A DNA stretch of 64,000 nucleotides, taken from contig NZ_LLXZ01000102.1 in NCBI RefSeq assembly GCF_001440395.1, forward strand, positions 30,482-94,481, written 5' to 3'. Source of the stretch: Bradyrhizobium jicamae (GTDB lineage Bacteria; Pseudomonadota; Alphaproteobacteria; Rhizobiales; Xanthobacteraceae). This document shows, piece by piece, positions 35,334 through 45,426 of this stretch. The notes beneath the pieces were generated by a model, which worked only from the letters and a program-made list of their open reading frames with translations, was not told the DNA's origin and did no database searches. Both the position numbers and the translations under genes were made by a program. Within the stretch, counting starts at the first letter, position 1; every line of letters begins with the position of its first letter.

Positions 35334-36068
35334 ATGAAGGCGAAAACGCGCGCACTGGACTACTATCGGCGAATGTTAGCCGCGCAGAACCATGCAATGA
35401 AGGGGCTCGATGAGCATGCCAAGATTATGCTGTTTGCCAGGAGCCAGGAGGTTCCAGTCAATTCGGAGCCGGCGGCCCATTGGTACTACGTAATCACGGG
35501 GGCGGTCCGGCGATCCGCCATCCGTTCAGACGGGCGACGGCAGATTCTCGACTTGATGTTGCCGGGAGATTTCTTCTTCGTCGTCGATAGAAACGAAGAT
35601 CAAACGGTTGAGGCGATCGCGGAGGAAACAACACTGGCAAGTTACTCTGGTCAAAGGGTCGAGCAATTGGCGCAGCGCGATGTGGAGTTCGCCCGCGAGC
35701 TCCGCAATGTCGCATTCCAGACCATGTCGCGGATTCAGGATCAGTTGCTGATCATTGGCGGCGTAACGGCGGTCGAAAAGGTCGGTTCATTCCTGCTTGC
35801 GTTGGCGAGCCGTTCGTCGAACGATAAGGGGCAGATCGTATTGCCCCTGACGCGCTACGACATCGCCGAGTATCTCTCGGTTTCGGTCGAAACCGTTTGT
35901 CGTTCCTTCACCAGCCTGCAGCAGCGTGGCGCGATCAGGCTGGCTGGAAAACGCACCGTCAGGATCATTAATCGAAATGTCTTGGAGGAGAAGAACGAGC
36001 ACGAAGTTGACGCATGCCCAGCCGCACCATCATACGCGCGCGGTGAATCTCGATCGTGCGCACACTAA
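35334..36068 (+). CDS. FixK-like Crp/Fnr family transcription regulator
   Basis: A 244-residue activator with a cyclic-nucleotide-type beta-roll (about 40-115) and a C-terminal HTH, LTRYDIAEYLSVSVETVCRS. Glu186 and Arg190 in the recognition helix are those used by FNR/FixK to read TTGA, matching the boxes in this window. It lacks the N-terminal Cys of FNR, so it is not an iron-sulfur sensor. Cys189 in this helix recalls the redox-reactive Cys of Bradyrhizobium FixK2. The last 24 residues are read through antisense DNA of a broken response-regulator gene. Good ribosome site (GGAAGG). Confidence 0.92.
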   Translation: MKAKTRALDYYRRMLAAQNHAMKGLDEHAKIMLFARSQEVPVNSEPAAHWYYVITGAVRRSAIRSDGRRQILDLMLPGDFFFVVDRNEDQTVEAIAEETTLASYSGQRVEQLAQRDVEFARELRNVAFQTMSRIQDQLLIIGGVTAVEKVGSFLLALASRSSNDKGQIVLPLTRYDIAEYLSVSVETVCRSFTSLQQRGAIRLAGKRTVRIINRNVLEEKNEHEVDACPAAPSYARGESRSCAH

Positions 36069-36150
36069 GGCCAGCAGATGAACGATCATCTTATTGGAGC
36101 TGTCGTCGATCAGCCCCTGTAGTACTTCGCGTCGCGCGAGCTAAGGGTGT
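36010..36150 (-). pseudogene. Remnant of a FixJ/LuxR-type response regulator
   Basis: On the minus strand, one frame reads VLQGLIDDSSNKMIVHLLAL and the next LGLSVRTIEIHRARMMVRLG, matching VLDGLMDGHSNKVIAYNLGL and LSVRTVEVHRARMMDRLG of the intact regulator at 45427. Only the HTH end is left, with at least one frameshift, and the receiver domain is gone. It overlaps the 3' end of the Crp/Fnr gene head-on, the same arrangement as at 45424/45427. Confidence 0.8.
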
Positions 36151-36576
36151 TGACCCGGCGCGTGGCAATAGCGATCTTTTCGGCACGAACAGATGTGCGT
36201 CCGTCGCAAACCTGGTTGCGACTGTGTCGCCAAGCTCGCGGCTTCCGTCGCTGTAGCCGTAGGGCAATCGCATATGGCTTCGAGAAGCCACGTGGGACTG
36301 AAGCGGATCGCGAACAAAGCGGAATCGAATGCCGAACAATCTCGCTGCTTCCGTTCGGATTCTCCGAGTTTTTTCCTTATGCGATAGCCCGACCTGTAGC
36401 CGGGGCTGTCAAATTCGGTAAAGCCTGAACCACCAAAGAGGGTGGCCAACTGGGGCGGCCTTGCCTGATCGTCGGACCAGCTACGCCCCCTGCACGAGCA
36501 TACGAACATGCGGATGGTTGTACCGCTCTTGGGATCGAGCATCGTGCGAAGGACGGGAGGCATGTTACGACACCGG
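36151..36576. other. Region of decayed sequence
   Basis: A minus-strand frame whose start (ATG 36563, MPPVLRTMLDPKSGTTIRMF, then VCSCRGRSW) resembles small Cys-rich Bradyrhizobium proteins, but what follows has no family character and the ribosome site is poor. I read this as the start of a lost small gene. Confidence 0.3.
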
Positions 36577-36873
36577 CTACACGTCTTCCGAATCCGGGTC
36601 GAGTGACGTCGGATCGGCACCAGGCTTGGGTTCCTTGATCAACACAGCAGGTTCGTCATAGCCCTTGCGGCTGCTGTAAAAGAGCAGGGCCATGAGTCCG
36701 AAGCCGACGACAAGCGAGAAGGTCACGCCGAGTGCCATGGCAATGTAACCCGACGCGGGCACCTCGGCCTCTCCGAGGCGCAAGCCCTCATGCGCAACGA
36801 AGCCGGCGGCTGCCAACAGCAACAACAATAGAATGATGACGAGCCACGAACCGAGGCTCTTGGGAACTGACAT
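36577..36873 (-). CDS. Two-span membrane protein of unknown function
   Basis: A 98-residue inner-membrane protein with spans at about 10-28 (WLVIILLLLLLAAAGFVA) and 42-66, and an acidic cytoplasmic tail (GADPTSLDPDSEDV). GGAAAG precedes the ATG. It follows cbpM by 53 bp on the same strand and is probably the last gene of the chaperone operon. No family recognised. Confidence 0.65.
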   Translation of the reverse strand: MSVPKSLGSWLVIILLLLLLAAAGFVAHEGLRLGEAEVPASGYIAMALGVTFSLVVGFGLMALLFYSSRKGYDEPAVLIKEPKPGADPTSLDPDSEDV

Positions 36874-36926
36874 CAGTCTTTCCGTTTTTGAATGCAGGAT
36901 TGGCCCCGTTCATTTTTCGTGCAACT

Positions 36927-37214
36927 TCAGCCGCCATGCTTCGCACGATCCAGCGTCTCCATGGTCTGGATATCCTGGACCAGGCAACGCAGCCCGTGCA
37001 GTTGATCCAGCAGGTGCAAGACTATCGAAATGCCTTCGTCGTTAACGCCGAAATCGGCCTTGAGATCCTGGATCAGGCGCACCCGCGCGAGTTCGGCATC
37101 GGAAAAGTCCAATCTCCTTTTTGCAGCGATAGGGACCAGCCATTCCGCTTCGATCCACGCATTCAGGGTCGGGAGGTCGAGATGCGATCGGTCGATGAAT
37201 TGCTGCATCTGCAT
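36927..37214 (-). CDS. cbpM: Chaperone modulator CbpM
   Basis: A 95-residue protein, MQMQQFIDRSHLDLPTLNAW, with the MerR-like helix pattern and the sequence RVRLIQDLKADFGVNDEGIS typical of CbpM/YccD. CbpM binds the J-domain of CbpA and inhibits its co-chaperone activity. It starts one base after the cbpA stop codon with its ribosome site (GGGAG) inside cbpA, so the pair is translationally linked, as in E. coli. Confidence 0.88.
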   Translation of the reverse strand: MQMQQFIDRSHLDLPTLNAWIEAEWLVPIAAKRRLDFSDAELARVRLIQDLKADFGVNDEGISIVLHLLDQLHGLRCLVQDIQTMETLDRAKHGG

Positions 37215-37215
37215 G

Positions 37216-38127
37216 TCAAACTCCCATCGATTGACGCGGGCTTTCCGCGGCCGGGTGCCATCGGGCGACGAATTTCTCGAGTTCCGGATCCCGCTTTTGC
37301 GGCAGCACCAGCTTGAGGGTAATGTATTGATCGCCCTTGACTCCGTCAGGATGCTGAACGCCGCGCCCCTTCAGGCGGAGCAAGCGACCGGTGTTCGACC
37401 ATTTCGGTACCGTCACCGTAACCGTCCCGCTCGGCGTGGGGACGCTGATCTTAGCGCCCAGCACCGCTTCCTTCAGCGAGATCGGTAGATCCAGATAGAT
37501 GTCGTCGCCTTTGCGGGTGAAGTAGGGATGCGGTTGAACGCTGATCTCGATCAGGGCATCGCCGGGTTGACCTTCGCCGGCCGCCGGACGGCCTTTGCCT
37601 TTCAGGCGCAGTGTCTGGCCGTCCCGCACGCCCGGGGGAATGTTGACCTCGAGCGTGGATCCATCGGGAAGCACAAGCGATTGCTTGCCGCCGTTGATGG
37701 CATCGAGGAAGGCGAGGTCGAGATGATAGCGGACATCTTGGCCCCGTCTGCGGCCGCCGCGGCCCGCGCGACCGAAAATCTCCGAGAGGATATCCTCGCC
37801 GCCGGAAAAGTCGCCGAAATCGGCAAAACCGGAATTGCTGGTGTAGGTCGACCAGCCGTCCTGATCGGCGAAATCCCGATAGTACCGCTGCCGCGGTCGC
37901 TCAGTGCCCGAACTGTCGATCTCGCCGCGATCAAAGCGCGCACGTTTTTCCGGATCGTTCAACAGATCGTAGGCGGCGGAGAGTTCCTTGAATTTTTCCT
38001 CAGCGGCCTTGTCGCCGGGATTGAGGTCAGGATGCGATTTCTTCGCGAGACGGCGATAGGCCTTCTGGATATCTGCTTGCGTGGCATCCTTTCTTACTCC
38101 CAGTGTCGCATAGGGGTCTGCAGCCAA
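37216..38127 (-). CDS. cbpA: DnaJ-type co-chaperone CbpA
   Basis: A 303-residue J-protein: J-domain at 1-70 with the HPD motif (KKSHPDLNPGDKAAEE), a Gly/Phe-rich linker (about 75-130) and two C-terminal substrate-binding domains (DGSTLEVNIPPGVRDGQTLR, VTVPKWSNTGRLLRLKGRGV). There is no zinc-finger region, so it is CbpA-like, not DnaJ. The start codon is TTG, with GGAG 6 bp upstream; no ATG fits. It stimulates DnaK, encoded upstream in the same operon. Confidence 0.94.
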   Translation of the reverse strand: MAADPYATLGVRKDATQADIQKAYRRLAKKSHPDLNPGDKAAEEKFKELSAAYDLLNDPEKRARFDRGEIDSSGTERPRQRYYRDFADQDGWSTYTSNSGFADFGDFSGGEDILSEIFGRAGRGGRRRGQDVRYHLDLAFLDAINGGKQSLVLPDGSTLEVNIPPGVRDGQTLRLKGKGRPAAGEGQPGDALIEISVQPHPYFTRKGDDIYLDLPISLKEAVLGAKISVPTPSGTVTVTVPKWSNTGRLLRLKGRGVQHPDGVKGDQYITLKLVLPQKRDPELEKFVARWHPAAESPRQSMGV

Positions 38128-38175
38128 TATCCGCTCCCGTTCCTTTGTGCGCGGTTGGGCCGCGCGCAGCCCGCG

Positions 38176-38742
38176 TCATTGTCGTGTTGCGTGCGGAGAT
38201 GGCTGTTGGGCTTTGGCTACCGCAACGCGCGCCGGCCGCAGTAGACGATCGTGCAGCGTGTAGCCATTCTCCAGAACCTGAACCACATTGCGGGGCGGCT
38301 GCCCAGCTGCATCGATCTCCAGCACCGCTTCGTGTTTCTCGGGGTCAAACGGTGCGTCCTGCGCCTTGATCTCCTCCACGCCGAACCGCTTCAGGATCTC
38401 TGTCAGGATGCGGTCAGTTGCTGCCACGCCCTCGACCAATGGATCCTGCTGGCCAGTGTCAGCACGGTTAGTGCCGGCACCGATTGCCCGCCGGAGATTG
38501 TCGACCACCTGCAGCAATTCGCGGGCGAAGCTCGCGATGGCGTATCTCTGCGCCTCCTCCGTGCGCCGCTCGCCTTGCCGGCGGGTATTCTCGGTCTCCG
38601 CGAGCGCGCGCATCAAACGTTCCCTCAAGTGTTCATTCTCGACCTCGAGATCGCCGCTCCTGGTCTCGACGCTATTCACCTGAGTTTCGGCGCTATTCGC
38701 CTGCGCCCTGTCAAGATCCTCGTCCACGGTTTTTGTCGCCAT
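38176..38742 (-). CDS. grpE: Nucleotide exchange factor GrpE
   Basis: A 188-residue protein with a long N-terminal coiled coil (about 30-95) and the GrpE signature LLQVVDNLRRAIG and FDPEKHEAVLEIDAAGQPPR followed by VVQVLENGYTLHDRLLRPAR. It releases ADP from DnaK. GAGGAGTATGAC precedes ATG 38742; the longer frame lacks a site. It sits between dnaK and cbpA. Since bradyrhizobia have a main grpE elsewhere, this is likely a second, dedicated copy. Confidence 0.95.
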   Translation of the reverse strand: MATKTVDEDLDRAQANSAETQVNSVETRSGDLEVENEHLRERLMRALAETENTRRQGERRTEEAQRYAIASFARELLQVVDNLRRAIGAGTNRADTGQQDPLVEGVAATDRILTEILKRFGVEEIKAQDAPFDPEKHEAVLEIDAAGQPPRNVVQVLENGYTLHDRLLRPARVAVAKAQQPSPHATRQ

Positions 38743-38781
38743 GTCATACTCCTCGCCTGTTTTCATATGCGAGTACGCGAT

Positions 38782-40695
<1,914 letters not shown>

Positions 40696-40845
40696 GACTG
40701 GCTCCTTTCGATGTAGTTGCGCTGGCTCGGTTGTGGAGCGGTCGTCGACCGCCACATGTGTTGGCGTGATGTCGCATCAATCGGTCGAGCGGGACGCGCA
40801 ACGCTGGAGGAGAACGACGATGTGCGCGTCCCGCAGCCGCTGGGC

Positions 40846-41316
40846 TCAGGCGGCTTCCTTGACCTCGATCTTCTTCGGCTCCGGTTTGGCAGGCTTCGGA
40901 ATCGTGATCTTCAGGACTCCGTTCGACATGGTTGCCTGAACGCTCGAAGGGTCGATGCCGGAGGGCAATTGCAGTACGCGATAGAACACGCCATAGCTGC
41001 GCTCGCTGTGCTGGACATTCTTGTCCTTCTGCTGTTCTTCGACCTTCTTCTCGCCACGAATGGTTAGGGTGTCGTCCTCGATCGATATCTCGACATCCTT
41101 TCGCTCGAGTCCGGGCATCTCGGCTGTAACTTCGATCGCCTTGTCGCTTTCGGAAATTTCGATGCTCGGAACGATGTTCGCTTTGCCGCTCGGGCCGATG
41201 CCTTGCGCGAACTCGTTAAAGAGCCGATCGATCTCTCGATGCAGACCGAACAGCCCGAAATCGGGTCGCGTCAATGCGCCGGCGTCTCCAAATGGGACCA
41301 GTGATTTTAACCTCAT
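40846..41316 (-). CDS. Hsp20 family small heat-shock protein (copy 2)
   Basis: A 156-residue alpha-crystallin protein nearly collinear with the one at 34530: MRLKSLVPFG, LFGLHREIDRLFNE, EISESDKAIEVTAEMPGLER, MSNGVLKITIPKPAKPEPKK. AAGGAGC precedes the ATG. It lies between the BON-domain gene (44 bp) and dnaK (150 bp) in one direction, so it is part of the accessory chaperone operon and would hand clients to DnaK. Confidence 0.95.
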   Translation of the reverse strand: MRLKSLVPFGDAGALTRPDFGLFGLHREIDRLFNEFAQGIGPSGKANIVPSIEISESDKAIEVTAEMPGLERKDVEISIEDDTLTIRGEKKVEEQQKDKNVQHSERSYGVFYRVLQLPSGIDPSSVQATMSNGVLKITIPKPAKPEPKKIEVKEAA

Positions 41317-41360
41317 TGGAATGCTCCTTCTTTGAGTGAAGTCTTGCTAGCTTGGGAAGA

Positions 41361-42017
41361 CTAGTAAGGCCTGACGACAATCCGGTCTTCGACCTTCGTG
41401 ACGCCGGGCGCCGACCATGCGACACGTTCGGCTTCCTCGCGCTCGATCCAGGAACGAACGGTGCCTTCCAGCACCACTTCGCTGCCCTTCGCTTCCACGG
41501 TGATGCGCTCCGCGTCCACCTCGGCGCTGCGTTTGAAGGCATCCTTGATCTTGCGCTGGATGTCGGTGGGCTGGACCTTCGGCTTCACGGTGATGACGTT
41601 GGTGACGCCTTTCACGCCCTTGACCTTGCGGACCGCCGTGTCTGCGGTGGTCTTCTGGTATTGCCACTCCACCGCTCCTTCGAGCGTAATCCAGCCGTCC
41701 TTGACGATGACCTTGATCTGGTCGTAGGAAATTGGCAGTTGTGACTTCAGCGCGGCAACTGCGTCTCGGGCGATGTCGGGATCCGGACGTTGGTCGATCG
41801 CTGGGATCCGCACTTCGATGTCGTTTGCGACGGCAAGAACGCCGGCCACGCGCTTCGCGGCTGCCTCGGCCTCAAGCCTGTCGGTGTAGCTGTGGGTGAA
41901 CCCCGCTAGCGTAACGACACCATCCTTGACTGACACGGCGATATCGTCGGCATTCAGATCGGGATCCCATTTAAGTTCGTCCCGAACATCGCGCTCTATT
42001 TCGCTGTCGGATTTCAT
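41361..42017 (-). CDS. Protein with three BON domains
   Basis: A 218-residue protein consisting of three BON domains (about 4-70, 78-145, 150-217), each with a D-x-I-x-V-x-V-KDG-x-V-x-L-x-G core (ISVKDGVVTLAGF-like, KVIVKDGWITLEGAVEWQYQ, ITVEAKGSEVVLEGTVRSWI). BON domains bind phospholipid or membrane surfaces, as in OsmY. No signal peptide is visible, so it is likely cytoplasmic. GGAGAACGAC supports ATG 42017. It heads the chaperone operon, with a FixK-like box 94 bp upstream. Confidence 0.92.
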   Translation of the reverse strand: MKSDSEIERDVRDELKWDPDLNADDIAVSVKDGVVTLAGFTHSYTDRLEAEAAAKRVAGVLAVANDIEVRIPAIDQRPDPDIARDAVAALKSQLPISYDQIKVIVKDGWITLEGAVEWQYQKTTADTAVRKVKGVKGVTNVITVKPKVQPTDIQRKIKDAFKRSAEVDAERITVEAKGSEVVLEGTVRSWIEREEAERVAWSAPGVTKVEDRIVVRPY

Positions 42018-42111
42018 GTCGTTCTCCTGGTTTGCACGAGACTCGGTAAACTGACTCGGCGGATCATTTTTGCCGATAGAGTTAAATCTATGCCGGCCAA
42101 GGGATGCGGCC

Positions 42112-42125
42112 ATGACGATCATCAA
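42112..42125. promoter_or_regulatory. FixK/FNR-type box ATGACGATCATCAA
   Basis: Outer base differs; on the other strand TTGATGATCGTCAT. It is 94 bp before the BON-hsp20-dnaK operon. Confidence 0.55.
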
Positions 42126-42203
42126 CTTCCACACCAGGTTTGTGCGGTCGATGAAGCCGTCCGCCGATAGTGCTGCGTAATGGCGGCTCCAATGAATGAT
42201 GAA

Positions 42204-42854
42204 CTATGGCCGCCCCAGCGGTTCGTTCCCCAACCACGGATCGGGCCGCAGCGAGTGAAGCGGGAGATCGTCGGCCGTCTTGGCGACATCGATTTCGTGG
42301 ATGTGAACGGCTTCTCCGCCGTGGCGAAGCAGAATTTCCTGGGCCAATGCTTCCTTCTCCGGGGACTGAACCCGTACCCAGATCAGCAACCCTTCCCATT
42401 CGGCAACAGGCTCCAATCCGCGAGCCCGGTCACGCTGCATCACCCGTCGCAGCGGACGTATCACAGCAGCGGCCGCGACGATCCCGCTGAGGACAGAGAC
42501 CAAGATAACGCTCGGTGGCGTCACTTCGCGCGATACGAGATAGAACGCCACGACAAGGGCGACAACGCAGCCGACCACGCTGGCCGTGACGACTTCGAGG
42601 CCAAGCCGATCGTCTCCGCCTACATAAGGCCTCCGCGCCGCCGCCGGTATGTCGGCAAGGTCGGCAGCCGGGATAGCTTGATAGTTCAGCCGCCGTTGCT
42701 GTTCGTCCGGCGAGGCGCTGACGTCGATGTCGGCCCGGTCAAATCCCGAGGACAACAAATCCTGCGCCGCGTCGTCGAGCGCTTTCCGAGAATGGAAGAC
42801 GCCCGTCACTTCTCGCGTACGGACCCGGCCAAGGACATCGGGAGGCTCGGACAC
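42204..42854 (-). CDS. Membrane protein with stress-protein-like N-terminal domain
   Basis: A 216-residue protein. Residues 14-45 (EVTGVFHSRKALDDAAQDLL) resemble general stress protein 17M-type sequences; two spans follow at about 85-108 and 113-133 (VVTASVVGCVVALVVAFYLV), and a C-terminal soluble domain contains LLIWVRVQSPEKEALAQEIL. The start is GTG 42854 with GGAG 8 bp upstream. It follows a PRC-barrel gene by 19 bp, in one operon. Function unknown. Confidence 0.7.
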   Translation of the reverse strand: MSEPPDVLGRVRTREVTGVFHSRKALDDAAQDLLSSGFDRADIDVSASPDEQQRRLNYQAIPAADLADIPAAARRPYVGGDDRLGLEVVTASVVGCVVALVVAFYLVSREVTPPSVILVSVLSGIVAAAAVIRPLRRVMQRDRARGLEPVAEWEGLLIWVRVQSPEKEALAQEILLRHGGEAVHIHEIDVAKTADDLPLHSLRPDPWLGNEPLGRP

Positions 42855-42873
42855 GGGGCGCGCTCCGGTCCGA

Positions 42874-43359
42874 CTAGGAGGATTTATGATGGTATTCCGT
42901 CAGCTTCTTCAGTTCCTCCTTTGATGCGCCGGGTAGGGTGATCTTTTGTCCTTTGTCGTCGATGACGAGGCTCTCATAGGGCACGACTATCAGGCGGGCG
43001 CCGACGCCGAGGAACCCGCCGACCTGCAGCACAGCAAAGTTCACTTGCTTCTTGTCCGCGATGACATCATCGAGGGTCCCGATCTTTTCGTTCTTGTCGT
43101 TGATAACGTTGCTGCCGAGCAGCTTGCTCATGCGGTAACCATTGGCCACAACCGAGAAGTCGACCTTGATGAGACTTACGCCGGCTTGCGGAAGTGCCGG
43201 AGTAGTAGTGGTAGTGATTGCCGCGAACGCCGCGAGCGCAAACCAAATCATCCAGTCCGGAGCAGTCCTGTACGCTGTCAACGCGCGACCGGGTGAGGGC
43301 GGCGATGCCGTGCGGGTGTCAGAGTCAAGAGAGGCTCCAAGTCTGTTGAATGCAATCAT
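42874..43359 (-). CDS. Membrane-anchored or exported PRC-barrel protein
   Basis: A 161-residue protein with a hydrophobic segment at about 37-55 (IWFALAAFAAITTTTTPALP), probably an uncleaved or late signal, and a PRC-barrel with NVINDKNEKIGTLDDVIADK and QVGGFLGVGARLIVVPYESL. It resembles the protein at 51688. AGGAGGTACCC precedes the ATG. A FixK-like box is 59 bp upstream. Function unknown. Confidence 0.85.
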   Translation of the reverse strand: MIAFNRLGASLDSDTRTASPPSPGRALTAYRTAPDWMIWFALAAFAAITTTTTPALPQAGVSLIKVDFSVVANGYRMSKLLGSNVINDKNEKIGTLDDVIADKKQVNFAVLQVGGFLGVGARLIVVPYESLVIDDKGQKITLPGASKEELKKLTEYHHKSS

Positions 43360-43418
43360 GGGTACCTCCTGGGGTTGATCATCACTGCAGAATTAAACAC
43401 TCAATCCCGGTAGCGGCG

Positions 43419-43432
43419 ATGACCGTTGTCAA
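43419..43432. promoter_or_regulatory. FixK/FNR-type box ATGACCGTTGTCAA
   Basis: Outer base differs from the palindrome; 59 bp before the PRC-barrel gene. Confidence 0.55.
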
Positions 43433-43483
43433 TGTGGCGGGCCGCTAATCGCTCGGCACGTCCGACGCCGACCTGTTGGTCTG

Positions 43484-44023
43484 TCAGGCATGGCTGTCGG
43501 CTGCAAGGCGACTTTGAATTGCCGACGCCAGGGACGCGAAGTCGAATGGACCTTCATGACGGACGCCATTGATAAAAAAGGTAGGTGTGCCGTTTACGCC
43601 ACTGCGTACACCGCCCATGAAGTCGTTCCGTACTTTGCTTCTGAACTGTCCCGTTTCGAGAGCAAGGCGCATCATCGTCTCGGGAAGCCTGAGCTTCTCG
43701 GCAATTAGCATGATCGTCGGAACACTCAGGATGGCTTGGTTTCGAAAGAGCGCGTCATGCATTTCCCAGAACACGCCCGCCGTACCGGCAAATTCGGCGC
43801 TTTCGGCCGCAACCTCGGCATAGGGATGCACTTCGGTTAACGGAAAATGGCGGAACACAAATCGCATCTTTCCTTCGAAATACGATTCCAGTTGGTCGAC
43901 GACGGCACACGCCGAAGCGCAAAATGGGCATTGATAGTCGCCATATTCCACAAGACTAATCGCAGCGTGGGCCGGGCCCCGGATATGGTCACTTTTATTG
44001 ATCGGCGTTTTCAAGTTGGCCAT
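43484..44023 (-). CDS. DsbA family thiol oxidoreductase
   Basis: A 179-residue thioredoxin-fold protein with the active site EYGDYQCPFCASACAVVDQL, the insertion helices typical of DsbA (FAGTAGVFWEMHDALFRNQA) and the cis-Pro loop NGTPTFFINGVRHEG. There is no signal peptide, so it is likely cytoplasmic, like FrnE/DsbA-type domains associated with peroxiredoxins or Na/H antiporters. The start overlaps the end of the peroxiredoxin gene by 29 bp, so the two are coupled and probably partners. Confidence 0.9.
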   Translation of the reverse strand: MANLKTPINKSDHIRGPAHAAISLVEYGDYQCPFCASACAVVDQLESYFEGKMRFVFRHFPLTEVHPYAEVAAESAEFAGTAGVFWEMHDALFRNQAILSVPTIMLIAEKLRLPETMMRLALETGQFRSKVRNDFMGGVRSGVNGTPTFFINGVRHEGPFDFASLASAIQSRLAADSHA

Positions 44024-44501
44024 GTACGTTTGCCTGGTCGGAGAGTTGTTCGAGAGCATCCAGAATCCCATCTGCGCCGGGATTGACTGCAACCGGTGAG
44101 CAATAGCTCCACGCGATCGTTCCCTGGCGGTCCAGGACGAATAGCGCACGTTCGCAAACGCCTTCGCTATCACGATAGGCGCCGTATTTCTTTGCTACCG
44201 CGCCCTTGGGTTCGAAGTCAGCGAGCAGGGGAAAATGTAAGTTCCGGTCACGCGCAAAGGCCGCGTGGCACCAAACCCCGTCGACCGAAATGCCGAGTAT
44301 TTCCGCGTTGTGTTTGTGAAATTCGGGAAGCAGTTCGTTATACAGCGTCACCTGATCGCCGCAGACCGGACTCCAGTCAGCCGGATAGAACGCCAGAATG
44401 ACCGGCTTGCCCCTAAGATCGGACAACGTGAGCATTTGGTCGGGGGTGACACGCAGCGTGAAGTTCGGCGCGACGATACCGGCCGTCAGGATGGATGACA
44501 T
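43995..44501 (-). CDS. Peroxiredoxin (AhpC/TSA family)
   Basis: A 168-residue peroxidase reducing H2O2 and organic peroxides with thiols. The peroxidatic Cys lies in FYPADWSPVCGDQVTLYNEL; a second Cys (GVCERALFVLDRQG) may act as the resolving residue. The Pro-x3-Thr-x2-Cys motif is modified to Ala-Asp-Trp-Ser-Pro-Val-Cys, as in the BCP/AhpE-like group. ATG 44501 has GAGG 5 bp upstream. It is coupled to the DsbA gene, and an exact FixK-type box lies 71 bp upstream. Confidence 0.9.
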   Translation of the reverse strand: MSSILTAGIVAPNFTLRVTPDQMLTLSDLRGKPVILAFYPADWSPVCGDQVTLYNELLPEFHKHNAEILGISVDGVWCHAAFARDRNLHFPLLADFEPKGAVAKKYGAYRDSEGVCERALFVLDRQGTIAWSYCSPVAVNPGADGILDALEQLSDQANVHGQLENADQ

Positions 44502-44572
44502 CGTCACCTCGTGCGTGAGTTGCGGCCCGAATTGAATCGATGCCGTTCTAGAGGAATGAGCAGCTCGCTTCG

Positions 44573-44586
44573 TTGATGGCCGTCAA
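44573..44586. promoter_or_regulatory. FixK/FNR-type box TTGATGGCCGTCAA
   Basis: Exact match, 71 bp before the peroxiredoxin-DsbA operon. Confidence 0.7.
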
Positions 44587-44651
44587 TTGGGTGGCGTTCA
44601 AAATCGTCACCGTAGCTGCACACGGAGATGCGTGGCCCGGATCGGGACGGC

Positions 44652-44670
44652 GTTACGTAATATTACGCTA
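44652..44670 (+). promoter_or_regulatory. TTACG-type repeat before the decayed Crp/Fnr gene
   Basis: GTTACGTAATATTACGCTA, 90 bp before ATG 44761. The intact Crp/Fnr copy has a similar element 98 bp before its start. Confidence 0.55.
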
Positions 44671-44760
44671 TGCAGATCCCGCGAATGTTTGGAACGCCGG
44701 CATCCTGCAAAGTTTATGGAACCAAGTAGAGCCGGCGACCTCCGAAAGAAGGGTGAAATC

Positions 44761-45424
44761 ATGAAAACGAGAGCGCATGCGGCAGACTATTAGGCGGATT
44801 CTTTGGGGCAGGCCCATTCGTTGAAGCAACTAGATGCATTCGCCAAGATTGTGCTTTGCAATCGTGGTCAGGAAATTCCACGAAGTGTGAGTTCCGCCGG
44901 TCACTGGTATTGTGTCATTTCCGGGGCGGGTCGCAGGTGCGCTCCGGACCGACGGACGGCGGAAAATCCTTGATTTGATGCTGCCCCGAGATTGTTTCTT
45001 CGTGCGAGGCGACGGGGACGAGGCCACCATCGAACGAAGAAACCGCGCTTGCCACTTATCCCGGCGAGCGGATCGAACGGCCGGCCGAGCGTGATCCAGA
45101 GTTCGCGCGGGAGCTCCGCGACGTAGCCTTCAGTTAACCAGATCCCAGGCCCAATGATGATTGTGGCGGCGTCACCGCACTCGAGAAGGATTTCTCCTTT
45201 CGCTCGACGGTCGTTCCTCAGGCGAAGATGGACAGGTTGTGCTACCCGTCTCGCGCTACGATATCGCTGACTACCTTGTGGTTTCGGTCGAGACGGTATG
45301 TCGCTCGTTCACCAAGCTGGAGAAACGGGGTGCCATTACCCCGGCGGGCAAGCGTACGGTCAAGATTCTAAATCGCGCCGCGCTGGAAGAACATGTTGGC
45401 GAAAGCCAGGGAACAGGGGCCTAA
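44761..45424 (+). pseudogene. Decayed second copy of the FixK-like Crp/Fnr regulator
   Basis: It has a proper ribosome site and starts MKTRAHAADY, but codon 11 is TAG, and the coding sequence then changes frame several times: GHWYCVISGAG, RKILDLMLP, REFARELRDVAFS-like pieces and finally an intact HTH end, VSRYDIADYLVVSVETVCRS and KRGAITPAGKRTVKILNRAA. The parts are collinear with the 35334 protein throughout. The terminal HTH frame (45161-45424) remains open, but I doubt it is expressed. Confidence 0.9.
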
Positions 45425-45426
45425 CT

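Noticed and set aside
45161-45424. Short HTH-only protein from the end of the decayed Crp/Fnr gene
   Set aside because: The HTH frame is open, but the start is not supported by a ribosome site and the whole gene upstream is broken.
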